From positions 2,660,373 to 2,724,372 of the forward strand of contig NC_088306.1 in the NCBI RefSeq assembly GCF_032854445.1: 64,000 bases of DNA. Reading direction: 5' to 3'. The stretch is from Liolophura sinensis (Eukaryota > Mollusca > Polyplacophora > Chitonida > Chitonidae). Positions within the stretch are counted from its first letter, which is position 1; every line of letters starts with the position of its first letter. The notes under the pieces were generated by a model. That model had not been told where the DNA came from, searched no databases, and saw only the letters and a list, made by a program, of their open reading frames with translations. The position numbers and the translations under genes are program-made. Shown piece after piece: positions 13,385 through 26,600 of this stretch.

Positions 13385-14092
13385 TACATGCATTTTATGT
13401 GTCCATGCCATATGTGTATTGTTGAGGACTAATACATGTACAGGTATTTTATGTCCTTGCCATATGTGTATTGTTGAGGACTAATACATGTACAGGTATT
13501 TTATGTGTCCTTGCCATATGTGTATTGTTGAGGACTAATACATGTACATGTATTTTATGTGTCCATGCCATATGTGTATTGTTGAGGACTAATACATGTA
13601 CAGGTATTTTATGTGTCCTTGCCATATGTGTATTGTTGAGGACTAATACATGTACAGGTATTTTATGTGTCCTTGCCATATGTGTATTGTTGAGGACTAA
13701 TACATGTACAGGTATTTTATGTGTCCTTGCCATATGTGTATTGTTGAGGACTAATACATGTACAGGTATTTTATGTGTCCTTGCCATATGTGTATTGTTG
13801 AGGACTAATGCATGTACATATATTTTATGTGTCCTTGCCATATATGTATTGTTGAGGACTAATACATGTACAGGTATTTTATGTGTCCTTGCCATATGTG
13901 TATTGTTGACTAATACATTTACATGTATTTTGTGTATCCTTGCCATATGTGTTTTGTTGAGGACTAATACATGTACAGGTATTTTATGTGTCCTTGCCAT
14001 ATGTGTATTGTTGAGGACTGATACATGTACAGGTATTTTGTGTCCTTGCCATATGTGTATTGAGGATTAATACAAGTACATGTATTTCGAGG
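13385..14092 (+). repeat. 54-bp minisatellite, about 13-14 units
   Basis: The unit contains TACATGTACA, GTCCTTGCCATATG and TTGTTGAGGACTAA. Edge units are shorter. Because 54 is a multiple of three and the unit lacks stops in several frames, long open frames appear on both strands here; I regard them as incidental. Confidence 0.95.
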
Positions 14093-14399
14093 TGTTGCCT
14101 TGTTATGTTGCCGTGATCTGTTGCTTATGACAGTGGTACAAATAATGAAGATTTTCATGCTTACACGAACTGAACAAATAGAAATGGTAACAACTTCATT
14201 GCAACCAAAAATTTGGGGAAAATTCCTACAATCTTACAGTGTATCATAATATGATGTTCTGGTGTAATGAATTCTCTGTTCAATTTGCTCCCGTTACATT
14301 TGATTGGAAAATCTGAGTTGTCCGTTATTTTGGTTTTAGCTGTTAATGGAATCTTCAAGCAAAAAATTCACCTTTGAATAATTTATTTTTCATTCCCAG

Positions 14400-14627
14400 G
14401 GACGAATAGACCCAGAAGCCAAATTTACTAAATTGGAAAAGATCGGAAAAGGATCATTCGGTGAAGTGTTCAAAGGGACGGACAATGACACGCAGCAAGT
14501 GGTCGCGATTAAGATCATCGATCTGGAAGAGGCGGAAGATGAAATAGAGGATATACAACAGGAAATCATGGTTCTGTCACAATGTGACAGTCCTTACGTC
14601 ACCAAATATTACGGTTCATATCTGAAG
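14400..14627 (+). CDS. STK24/25/26: GCK-III exon: kinase N-lobe (residues 1-76)
   Basis: The acceptor is a pyrimidine-rich stretch ending CATTCCCAG and the donor is AAG|GTGAGA. Phase 0 at both ends. It carries the glycine loop, the ATP-binding lysine and the alpha-C helix, and ends in a YYGSYLK motif. The last 27 nt plus the donor are the part repeated in the array that follows. Confidence 0.95.
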
Positions 14628-17600
14628 GTGAGAGGAAATCATATTTCTGTCATAGCGTGACTATTCTTAGGTTACCAAATATTACGGTTCATATCTGAAG
14701 GTGAGAGCAAATCATATTTCTGTCATAGCGTGACTATTCTTAGGTTACCAAATATTACGGTTCATATCTGAAGGTGAGAGCAAATCATATTTCTGTCATA
14801 GCGTGACTATTCTTAGGTTACAAAATATTACGGTTCATATCTGAAGGTGAGAGCAAATCATATTTCTGTCATAGCGTGACTATTCTTAGGTTACAAAATA
14901 TTACGGTTCATATCTGAAGGTGAGAGCAAATCATATTTCTGTCATAGCGTGACTATTCTTACGTTACCAAATATTATGGTTCATATCTGAAGGTGAGAGC
15001 AAATCATATTTCTGTCATAGCGTGACTATTCTTAGGTTACAAAATATTACGGTTCTTATGTGAAGGTGAGAGGAAATCAAGGTTCATTCACTGTGCGACA
15101 ATTCTTACGTTACCAAATAATAAGGTTCATATCTCAAGGTGAATACTAAGTTGACATTGACATGGAGTGTGGTAGGAAAATTGATCATGTTTTTGTGGAT
15201 GTTTTAGATAGCAAAGTTAATACCAATGGTCTTGAAATGTTCAGATTTAAATTGTTGCCTGTAATGCTGGTAGTAACAGTGAAACCGTTTTGGATAATGC
15301 ATTGTATAAATGAAATATTCTGAGCCTGACATAACACACCAATCAAATCAATAAATAAATGTAAAAAAAATGTTTTAAATTTTGCAGGGAACAAAGTTAT
15401 GGATCATCATGGAGTATTTAGGGGGCGGCTCAGCGCTGGACTTGATGAGGGCGGGCCCTTTTGAGGAACAATACATTGCCATAATACTGCGGGAAATATT
15501 AAAAGGCTTAGATTATTTACATTCAGAGAAAAAATTACACAGAGATATCAAAGGTGAGTTACTAATAGGACATAAAGTTCCTGTGTCAGACTTAAGTGCT
15601 TTATCGTTATTGTCTTTCAGTTTAGCGATTTCTGACTTGACTAAAATCCAGTCCTTGGTGATGAAGTCAGTTAATATAATATATAGAATGGAAGTAGGTG
15701 GGAAAGTTTTCCCAGCTACCTGCGGATCGATTTACCGTGAATTCCGTATTGATGAGATGGTGTGGTGTCCCCCATTTTTTTTTTTTTTTTTTTTTTGTAT
15801 CAGTATCAAAATGTTCACAGGGAAAAAGGGCAAAATTGTTGTTACAAGTATGTCTTTAGGCATCATTTTAGACCAGATTTGAATGTGTATCAAGTTTTTA
15901 TTAATCTAAATTTGCAATATAACAAATAAAAACTGTGCTGAGAATCATAATTCTGCTGTACCTGGGTAAACAATGAGACATGCTCGATCGAGAGTCTAGG
16001 AACACATGTGATTTCAGCTGAATTGCTTCCCTTCTCGAGAGTTCGTCAGCGCAGAAAAAATACTGCGAATCTCTCTCACAGGTTATGTTTCTTTCAAATC
16101 ACAGTGAGGCTTGCCTGCCTGAGCAGTGGGAATTTGGTTGCAGAACATTATCAATCTGTTCAGCTGTTATGTAAATAAAAATGGAAATATATGTATTGTG
16201 GAGTGATCTTTACTCGACCTAAAATGACTTGACAAAATTTGTTGTCTTCTTGTCCAGTCATACATGGTAAGGTCCAAAACTTACTGATGTTTTTATCTGC
16301 TTTCAGCGGCGAACGTTTTACTATCAGAGTCAGGCAATGTGAAACTAGCAGATTTTGGTGTAGCAGGTCAACTAACAAACACAACAAATTATCGTAACAC
16401 ATTTGTAGGGACGCCATTTTGGATGGCACCTGAAGTTATTAAGCAATCCTCATACGACACAAAGGTAAGAAAACTTCAGTTTTGACACATTATTGTACAA
16501 GAGGTGAAGGGGGCCAAGGTGGTTAGCATGGCAGCGCATAACAATGACTCAGGAGCCTCTCATGAATGTGATCATTGTGAGTTCAAGTCCAGTTCGTGCT
16601 AGCTTCTTCTCGAAAGGTCTGACTGCCAATTGCAGATGGTCGTTAGTTTCCCCCCGGGTCTGCCTAGTTTCCTCCCAAGATGCTAGCCACAGTAGTATAG
16701 ATAAAATACCCTGGAGTACACCATAAAAGCACCATCAAATAAATAAGTAAATTCAAGAGATGAAAAAGAGCTTTCTCTGAAACATGAGTAGTGGGAGAAA
16801 TCAAGATGGGAAATGTAGCAAAAAAAGTAAGAAATTTGGTAAAAACTAAAATTTCTTGGATTAGAAAATGAAAGTTGTTACCTGGACAAAAGTTATCTGC
16901 TGTCTTGAATGGTACATTGTGTGTACAGGAATGTTATGGCAAATCAAAAGCAAAATTTGGCTCTTCCATAGACTACACCTTAGTATATGGAATATGGTCT
17001 GGGTGGGATGTAACAAGACAGAAAATTTAGCCAAAATAAAGGATAATTTGAATGAAGAGGGTAAAAAAACATGGTGATTATAGTCTAGTCATTAGAATAC
17101 ATCCAAACTTACATATGAAGTTTTTCTGGTTTAGAGGCTACTGAAATTCTTAAAAATGTTTGCTTACCATTGTGTTAAATAAAACCTGTGTATTTTGAGG
17201 ATTTCTTTCTTTGTAATGCAAAACCTGCTTTGTTAAAAAATTTTGATTATTCTTTTCTTACACAGGCAGATATATGGAGTTTAGGAATCACAGCTATCGA
17301 GTTGGCCAAAGGAGAGCCGCCCAATTCTGATCTCCATCCTATGAGAGTTCTGTTCCTCATTCCTAAAAATAACCCTCCTCAGCTTACAGGGAATTACAGT
17401 CGGAATTTTAAAGAGTTCGTTGAAGCCTGCCTAAACAAAGATCCCGATAATGTGAGTTTGTTTTAATTATATGCTTTTCTTGAATCTGCAAGCCATTAAA
17501 GGTGCATCTGAAGACTGGCAAAGTGAGTTTTTGAGTTCTTGAACAGTTTTATGATTTGATTTCTTCTTTACTTTTTTTTTAAATGCTTTTAGACATCAGC

Positions 17601-20600
17601 CAATTTAACATTGTTATATGCAACAGGCCATTTTTTTCTCAAGCTTACATGTATGTACCATAATATCTAATATGGTACAAGGCAGTCTTTACTGATCCTG
17701 ACAGTACTTGGGTATGCAAAGTATTCTCTTTCGTACCACACCCATTGAGTGTTTGTGTTAAAACATGAGCTTATTTTATCTTTCAGAGGCCAACGGCTAA
17801 AGAATTACTGAGGTATAATTTCATCCGGCGAGCGAAACGATCTGTATTTTTAGTAGAACTCATAGAAAAATACCGCAAGTGGAAGCAGAATGGTGGTGCA
17901 GAGTCCGACACGGACTCAGAGTCTGAGTGAGTAAAGCTTACTGCCGAGTTCTCCATTTGTATACGGGAGATTGCGCAGAAAGAAAATTAAATGCTGTACC
18001 AAAAATCCATACTCCATGCTTGTAATCAGGGTATTCCGCCAGTTCTTGTGTGTTTTCTGGACTGCTGATGCTAAGGCCTGTGCCGCTAGAAAAACACTAG
18101 AAGGTTCTGATTGCAAGTGTTAAAGGTGACATTGTGACTGTGCATAAAGAAGTGTTGTGAAATACAACTCAAAATGAGGCTTTCTGAGAGGTTTCAAATG
18201 TGTTAACTAAAGAAAACACTGAAGTTTTTATTGGTAAACCATTATTTCCAACAGTTTGGGAGCTGAAAAGTTCTCGGGAACTAAAATGGTTCTAGACATG
18301 GCCCTGCATACTTCACTGCTGGTCATCCTTGATCATTGGACATTAGCCTAGAAGCCTTGGTCTTGTTAAAGAGAAAAATTCAACATCCATTATCACACAG
18401 AGTGACAAACGAGTGCAGGGTGAAAATCATGGCCATGACACACAGTATTTTGCTCATGTTTTTGTTGCCCAGTATTTTATTGTTTTGACACAGTATTTTG
18501 GGGGCTAATGTCCTACTGTTGTGTACAGTAATAGTCACATGTATTTAATGTTAACATGTATCACACATAATTTTGGCACCTTGCAGAGATTCTGATGATG
18601 AAAATGGTGACCGCAAAGTTGACCCATGGGTCTACCCTCCAACAGTTCGACCCAAATCTGTGCGTAAAATCGACGCCCTCTATAGGGAACAGATGGAGAA
18701 GATGGAGAAGATGAGCAGCGAACAGGAGATGAATGGCCATAGCAGTAACAATGGCAGCCAGGATGCTGATCGGTCAAAGGTAAGCAGCGGTACCTGTGTA
18801 TATCGCCTTGCTGTTGTTGTTGTACAAAATATGCTTAGATGAGTAGTGTAAAACCTTCTAAGTCCAAATCCACAAAAGCAAGGGTTTAATGAACTAAAAA
18901 ATTAGTTTGAGTGGATTTGTGAAAATGGTTTTGATATTCTTTAGTATGGTATTAGTATGATATTATTTACTGTGAAATGTTCAGAGTAAAAAATTTGAAA
19001 ACCCAACATGTAAGTACTGCCACTAATAAAAAGAAGAAAGGAAGGCAAAGTTACATTTGTTATGCATTTCCATTCTTTCAGAACTTCTCTTAGATTTTCT
19101 AAATGCTGGGATGCTGTAAGGCAGCCCACATATGGATTTCTACTGCCCCAATGCCACCTGCCTGCCTGCCCCCTTCCCTTGACCCCTGACCCTTGTTTTT
19201 CCTAATTCTGCATGATTTGACCTTTTAGTCTGGAATGATTATGGTACATGTACCGGGATTGTTATAATGATCAATGATTGGGCTCTTGAATGTTTGTAAT
19301 ATTAATTCTTTGTTGGCGGAGATATTAAGCTTGATTGAGAATTTAGTAAATTAGTGCATGTTTCATTTTTTTTTTCTTTCGTCAGTGTACATGTGAACAA
19401 AGGTATCGTGCATGAATAACAAATCATGACTTTTAATATAGTTGAATCACTACACCTATGATTTGAGACAACATGTACATACACCATGTCCCTACTGAGG
19501 ATTATGAATTCTTAAAACCAAAACTGAATGAACTTTGAAAAGTTCACATTGACTTCATTTACAAATTCTGAAAAAAACATATCACAGTTCTTGCTGAGCA
19601 GAATTAGTTTTGATCTTGTGTTAAAAAAACCAGCCCTGGAAGTTTTTTGGACTGAACCAGTAGCCAAAAGATATTATTTCCAATACCATTAAAGCAAATA
19701 TACTGGCTCAAGTGAGGCTTGAGCCCCACTCTATCAACTGAGCTATCCAGCTGGATCTGTGATAAAGACACACAACATTTATACCACAATGGACTAAATG
19801 TTTCAAAGCAAATTTCAGTTGTTATCTTCGAATACATTAAATTAAGTAGATATAAATTAGATTGTGTGGATATTCAATCTGATACTGAAAATTTCCAATG
19901 CTAGTTTTCCTGTTAGTTATAGCAGTTGGCACTGGAGCTGATTTGTTATTCAGCCTAACTCTCTGTTGTGTGTAAACCTCCAGTCAGGTGACCTTCCTCC
20001 AGCTGCCGGTTACCATGACGACAACCAACCGAGTCTCGAACCCTCAGACCCGGTCTACGACCCACAGCCTCCGTCTGACGGCTTCGTAAGTTTGTGTTGG
20101 ATTGAAATCGGCCTTAGGTGCTACTGTAGATTTGGCGTAGAAAGTCTGCCTGTGTGTTTTGCAACCTTGTATTGTGTGCCATTTTGTTGTCGTTGTATTG
20201 AGATGTAGCTCTTCCTTCACTTCAAAACACTATCCATGTTTCAAATAGACATCTTGTGATGGACTCTTCTTTCTGAAGGTAAAAAAAGACAAGACAAAAA
20301 ATTTAGATGAAGTATTCATTTAACTGTATGATTTTTCCAAGAAGAAAACATTTTGGAGATTCTGTTGATCAAAATGTGTTGCCACTTTTACTAAACTTTG
20401 TTGATCAAATTTTTAGAAAATGACATGGGTTATCAGCTTATGGTGCCATAAAGTGACATGATTTAAGAGGAACATTACAAAAATGATTTATAAAGATTCA
20501 TGACATTGTGCACTCTGCTCCTGTCATCTTGTCTACTGTAAATTTACCTCCAGCTGTAGAAGAGTTACTTTCAGGGGACATAACCATGAGCCCAGTTTTA

Positions 20601-23600
20601 CATATTTTCCTGATCTGTCCAGTAAAGTCACTTTAATATGTCATTTGTCTCCTCCACCTCTTCCAATCAATAACTGTTAACATCTTTATGGCGAAGTTCA
20701 ACCCCACCCCCACAGAATTAACTCTAACTATATATCTAAATACATGAAGCTCTTGTCCATTTTCAAACATTTCCCTGAGGAGCCATGAATAAGTTCTCGC
20801 CTTTACTGAGCCTGTTAACATTTATTAAGTTTGCTTAAAAGCTGTTCTTTCAATCCCAAGTACAAGTAGCCTTAAATATGTTTACAATTGCACTGCTTTG
20901 AAAAGCTTCAAGTCCTAAATTAAATCAGACATCTCTTCAGAGCTGCTGTCCTGCAACAAGGAGGTATTTTACGTAAACTCTACGGACTCCTTCGTCGTTA
21001 TATGACTGAAAAATAGTTAAGTACGACGTTAAGCCCCCAAGCACTCATCACTCACATTCTCTCTCACTCTTCAGAAGTACGTGCACTTTCTGTACACGTT
21101 ACCCTATGCCTTCAGATCTGTCTTAAAAGTTTAGAATTGAATTGTTTAGTACACTTAGATGTATTATTGGATACATGTAGGAAAGAGTAGTGCATTAAGT
21201 GAGAATATAGTTGGATGGTTGTAAAATTTGTCATGGTGTAGAAATGGTAGTGTTGCTCTGGAAAGTCTGCTACAGTGTTCCTCAAGGGGAAATATATGAA
21301 TACAGTACTGTTTGTGATAACGTGTGGGAGCTGGAAAGAAATAAGAAGTAACTGTATTGCTTTTGTAGGTAATTGTAATAAAGAGTACGTCTACATTGTT
21401 GTTGTATGATAGCATTATTCTGTGGATAATGAATTCTGTGGATAATGATATATTTTTTTTTAATTTATAATTTGTTAACCATAGTGTGAGCTATTACAAA
21501 TATGAAGTATTATAAAATAGTGTATTATAGCCTTCCGAATAGTCTTACAGATTTACCAGGCCTGACATGGGTACATTTGCTTCTTAAGGGCCATTTTCCC
21601 AGTACAGATAACTACGAAAGGTTTTAGTTGAGTTACATGAGCTACATGTAGTGAAAATATACATTGATATAGACACAAACAAGCTCTTAATAATTTCCTA
21701 ACTTACGGTACAATGATGTCACTGTTACAGTTTGAGCAATAGTCAAGTGTCAGACAGATTTTTGGGGAGAAAATACAAGTACAGTGTACCTTCCAGTGTC
21801 AGCATATTTGAAACAAGTTCGTTTCATTCTTCCTTAACTTTTAGGGAGGAAAGCCAATGGATTGATGGTTTTGAGAGTATTTGGAAAATGGCCCATACAT
21901 GCTCAGAGATATCGATGTGTGAAAGCAAATGAAACATAATGTGCTACCAACTAACAGCTCTCTCAGCTCTTGGCTAACTAACAGACAACTCCAGGTGTAA
22001 CCTTAACATCTGATTGACCTGGCTTTATACAGAAATACACTTGTTTCAAGACTTCAACTTCAACTCTTCTCTGTATAATATGCACCCATGTAAACAGGAT
22101 GCGTTCTTCGAAATCAGTCAAAATTTACACGTACACACACCAGCACCATGTTTAAGTTGAAGTAGGTTGAGAAGGTTGGGTTTGCGGAATACAATGCTGG
22201 GTTTGTGTTGGAGTTAAGGGCAGACAATCTATGTCAGATAGGCGCGATAGTTGTAACCCTTTGGCCTGAGGCGTAGACTGTAAAGATTGACTTGTTGACA
22301 CAGGCAGATAACCAGGTGCAGTCCTGTTGCTGCTGCAGGATTTTGTTGCTTTTTTACATAATAAATCTGTCATCATAAAGACCTCAAGTTCAAACCCAGC
22401 TCTTAATGTTTGTTTCATTCTTGATGTGCAGGCTTTTTTTTTTTTTTTTTTTTTTCTTTTGGTAAGTATTATAAGTTTGTGATGTTAATAACAAAAAGTT
22501 ACCAGTTTCTGAACCTGCATATTTTGTGCACTATGCTCATCTGCTGATGATGTATTAGATGAAATAATTTGTAGTCACCTAATTAAATGTGGCCAAGAAA
22601 AATATTAGAGAAAAATATCACAGTGAGTAGTATGCATGAAACAATGCGTGGCCATTTTACATGTAAGTGGTTATTTAGATTTCTGAGGTTGTGCGACTCA
22701 AGGTGCGTTAGAAAGACTTCTTTAGTATAAAGTTGACTTGCTTTTTAAAGATCTAAGTGTAATTATGGGCCCAAATTGATTTCTTTTTCATTTTATTTTC
22801 TAAAATTGTAACTTCTTGTGTCCCTTAAAATAGAATTGGCATGATGTATGTGTATACCATGAACCATTCATTACAAAGCGCAAAACTTCCACACTGACAA
22901 AGTTTGGGCATTTGTGATTTTATCTAGTAGAAAGGAAAATTTGTTCATGGGTCACGGGCTGTTAAATTTAGAAAACAAACAGGCCTGCTGTGTTATCTAT
23001 CAGTTAACACCCATAGCTGTATTCATCGTCTAGCTAAGATACAGTATAGGATCCTGGGGCCATGTGGCTTTCTTTTGTCATGATTTGTTCGGGATTTTTA
23101 AAACTGGCACTGTCTGTAGGGCATGAAGTCGCAGTCTGATTATAAAGGGACTGCAAAAAACTGCATTCTTTTGTCCTGTTTTAGGGCAAACTGGATCTAA
23201 AAATTTAATTTAATAACTTGGATTAAAATGCAGCTTTTGATTAAATTCCTTTGTTTTTGTCCATTTTTGTTGCGCTGAGAGGGTATATTTCTCCTCGGCT
23301 TTGGGAAGGTGACAGAAATTTATTCAGAAGAGTGTACATGTACATGATTCTGGCAAATAATAGAGCTTGAGAGGCAGATATTTTACTTGTGACATATTAA
23401 TATTAAAATTTTTATAAAAAGTTGGATAATTTTTGGATGATTCACATGTTGTTGTTGTAGTGCTACCTTAACAACACATGTACATGTAGGTGACACCTGG
23501 AAGCATTATTTCCCTGTGACATGTATCTTCTCTGGATACAATCTATATTATAATGAGTCATTGTCGCTAAGGATAATTTCTCGGGTGTTTTTAGTTATTT

Positions 23601-26600
23601 TTTTACATGTTTGGGCTTAACTCTGATGGACATCCACATTGAACCCAAAAGTGTATATGTACAGGACCTCAACTTTTCTGATTTTCAAACTCTGTCTGAC
23701 TTTGTACTTCTGGTTGTCAGATTCTGAGAGTCCTGTCTATTTTTACAAAGACTCTTTGAGGTTTGTATGGAAAGTAACATCAAAAAGAATGTGTTGTTTA
23801 CCCCTAAAGGTGCAATACCGAGGAAACATAGTACACGTACGTCGATTTCTTAAGAGCCTAATGCTTCTGGTGCTTTATCTCCTTGAACTTTGATATTCAA
23901 TACCAAGGCATTATTCCATTCTTACATGTCCACCGGTAACCGTTATCCCCTCCCCATCTGCAGCTGAATCCGGCCTCTCAGACTCGGACCACATGATTTT
24001 ATATCTCTCCCAGCCTCCTGGTTAATGCCCTGACATTTATTTCTTCCCGTCATATATATATTTCCTTGTCATCATAGCATATACATATACAGGTGCCACA
24101 TTGCTTTGCTAACTACAGATATTCTGTGATTTGTTGTGGAAGGAGTTGCAGGGTGTATTCTGCGACATATTTAAACTCTGCTTATTTAAACTTAAGTGGT
24201 GGTGGCGCAGTGTTCATTATTGTAGACAAACTTTTGCAGTCAGGTAGAAATGTCTCTGGGGATTCAGGGAAGAGTTCCATCTCGTTCATGGTGAAAGATG
24301 ACTCGTATCATTATGTTGTGTAAAAAAACCCGTAGTGAGACATAATCATAATTTGAATATATGTTATATCTGTATCTATAAAGCTTGTATGTTTCAGATA
24401 TGTTGCACAGGAGAGAAATTAGGGTGTGAGAATGTGGAGGGAATAACACAGTTCTATGGGGCTTTGTTCATTAATGTGAAGGTTGCCAAAATTACCATCT
24501 TCAAATTGAAAATTTGACTTCAAATTCACTATGGAAAATGTTTGTCCAAGCCATACATGAATAGGTCTCTGACCAATGAGATCATAGCTTTGTTTGGCTG
24601 CTGCTTCAGGTCAGGGGGTTTGTCATGTGCAAGGGTTGTGGTTTATTCTGGGACCACTTCCGCCAAAAAAAACCCCTAAAAGACGTTGTCCAGATTATAG
24701 TGCCATAAAGCAACGTCATTTATGACAAAAGTTACCAAAAATTGATTTACAATTTGAAGTCTTGCGAAAGTGGCTTGGGGGTCTGGTTTCCCCCCCCCCC
24801 CCCCCCCCCCAAACCATTATGACAGTGACATTAGTCTAGTACATACATAAATTTAATCAAATTTCAATTAGAGCTTAAACTAGACATGTGGGAAGATGTG
24901 GCAGGAAATGGTGCTGGAACTTTTGTCTGAGTTTTCAAACCATGTCAATCAGATCTTTTTCATTCACATTTTGTTTTTGTTCTTTTGATGACATTATTCA
25001 GAGCCAAGACTATTCTTCTGACAGACTGCAATCATCAGATCTTCAGCGTGGTTACAATAATTACGACAATCGTACGCCTCCTAAAACTTCACCCAAACCT
25101 CAGTACACTGTAAGTTTGTCTTTAATGCCAAAAATCAAATTATTTTACCGGAATATATTGGTTACATCAGAATGTCTAAATTTTAGTCAGACACATTGGA
25201 CAAGTCCAAGCCATTTAGTTTTTTTAAAGCTATGAAAAATGTCCAGGTAGCTGGCAGTGGAAAGGCAAATTACAAATACAAGTAGTTGTAGTTATGTGTG
25301 CGTAACACAAAGTAAATTTCATTATAGTTACATGTACATTATGAATAATTGGCTAGTCCTAGATAATAACATCAACATTATGATTATCATTACTGCGCAG
25401 TATTGATGTAGTTACATTTGCAGTATCATTAATGCGCAGTATTGATGTAGTTACATGTGCAGTATCATTAATAGACAATTTCCTCGCAGTTGTATGTAAA
25501 TGATGATAAATTAGGAGCTTGAAGCAGTTACTTCAGAAAGTCAGAACAGCATGATCAAATACGTCAGAACAGCGTGATCAAATATGTCAGCACAGTGTGA
25601 TCAGATACGTCAGAACAGCATGATCAAAAGGCCGTTTCCCAGTACTTGTTTATATAAATGTGGTTACTTAGCAACATTATAGCGACAAATGGGCCATTCC
25701 AAGCTCTTGCTGTAAAACTGTGCACATTCCAGGTAATTACATGTACATGACAACTAAGTGAACCATTTCAAAGGACATACATGAACATAGTTACAATGGT
25801 TTACTTTTTCATTTCACATGTATGGTTTGCTTTGTAATATATTGTTTTAAAAGCATGTAATAACCTGTAATATGAGATGACTTGAGAACAAAACCATGCC
25901 GAGGCTTCCAAGGATTCGCGGTACAGGGTACTGATTACGTAATAGCATCATGGTATACATGTATATTACAGCCTGGTGGTGGTTACTATGTCAACCATGC
26001 GAGGTCAGGCTCCACCCCCGTGCTATCCCATACGCAGCAGGACTTTGTAAGTGAAACGCCTTGTTTACCTTTACAGGCCATACCAATTTTATTTCTTGTT
26101 TTATGGGCAGGATAAATCTTTTTTTTCAATGCTGCAGGAGGGTACAAAAATAAAACTTCAGAGTCGTCTAATTGTTGGAAAATGTAGACTATCGCCGTAA
26201 TTTTTTTTTGTCAAAGACATTACATGATCTGAGAGAACAAAATTTTTTTAAAAATTAGCATTTTGTTTTAGCATGTTCAATCTTGACCTGCCCGTACAAC
26301 ACAAAATAAAATTGGCAGTGCCTTAATGCCATATCTCACCATCCTTTGGAGCTTTTGGGCGAACTTCCTCACGACACATGTTCTATCCATCTGCAGCTCC
26401 ACATATTATATGTATATTATTTTCATTATTTAATCAATATGTATTTCTTACTATTTTCACAGGTTGAAATTGGGTTTATCTAGCACCAGTACTTTATACA
26501 TTATGTTGTGTAATTCTACAAAGTTATACCCTGTTATTATTCCGTGTACCCATAAGCAATGTGTGTTAATTTTACAGTAATTATGTGCTTCTGGCAACAT

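Larger units (their letters stand above)
20086..25001. other. Kinase intron, 4.9 kb
   Basis: It lies between two phase-0 linker exons. It contains a dispersed repeat tail, poly(T) and poly(C) tracts. A segment at 23964-24020 looks exon-like but does not keep the frame. Confidence 0.75.

Noticed and set aside
13449-14070. Open frames of 183 and 199 residues on opposite strands
   Set aside because: They are generated by the 54-bp tandem array, whose unit is a multiple of three without stops; both strands are open and no real protein is implied.
23964-24020. Exon-like segment after CATCTGCAG in a kinase intron (frame reading [10 protein letters not shown])
   Set aside because: Its neighbours are phase 0; in that phase it meets a stop, and the downstream donor (GTTAAT) is weak.
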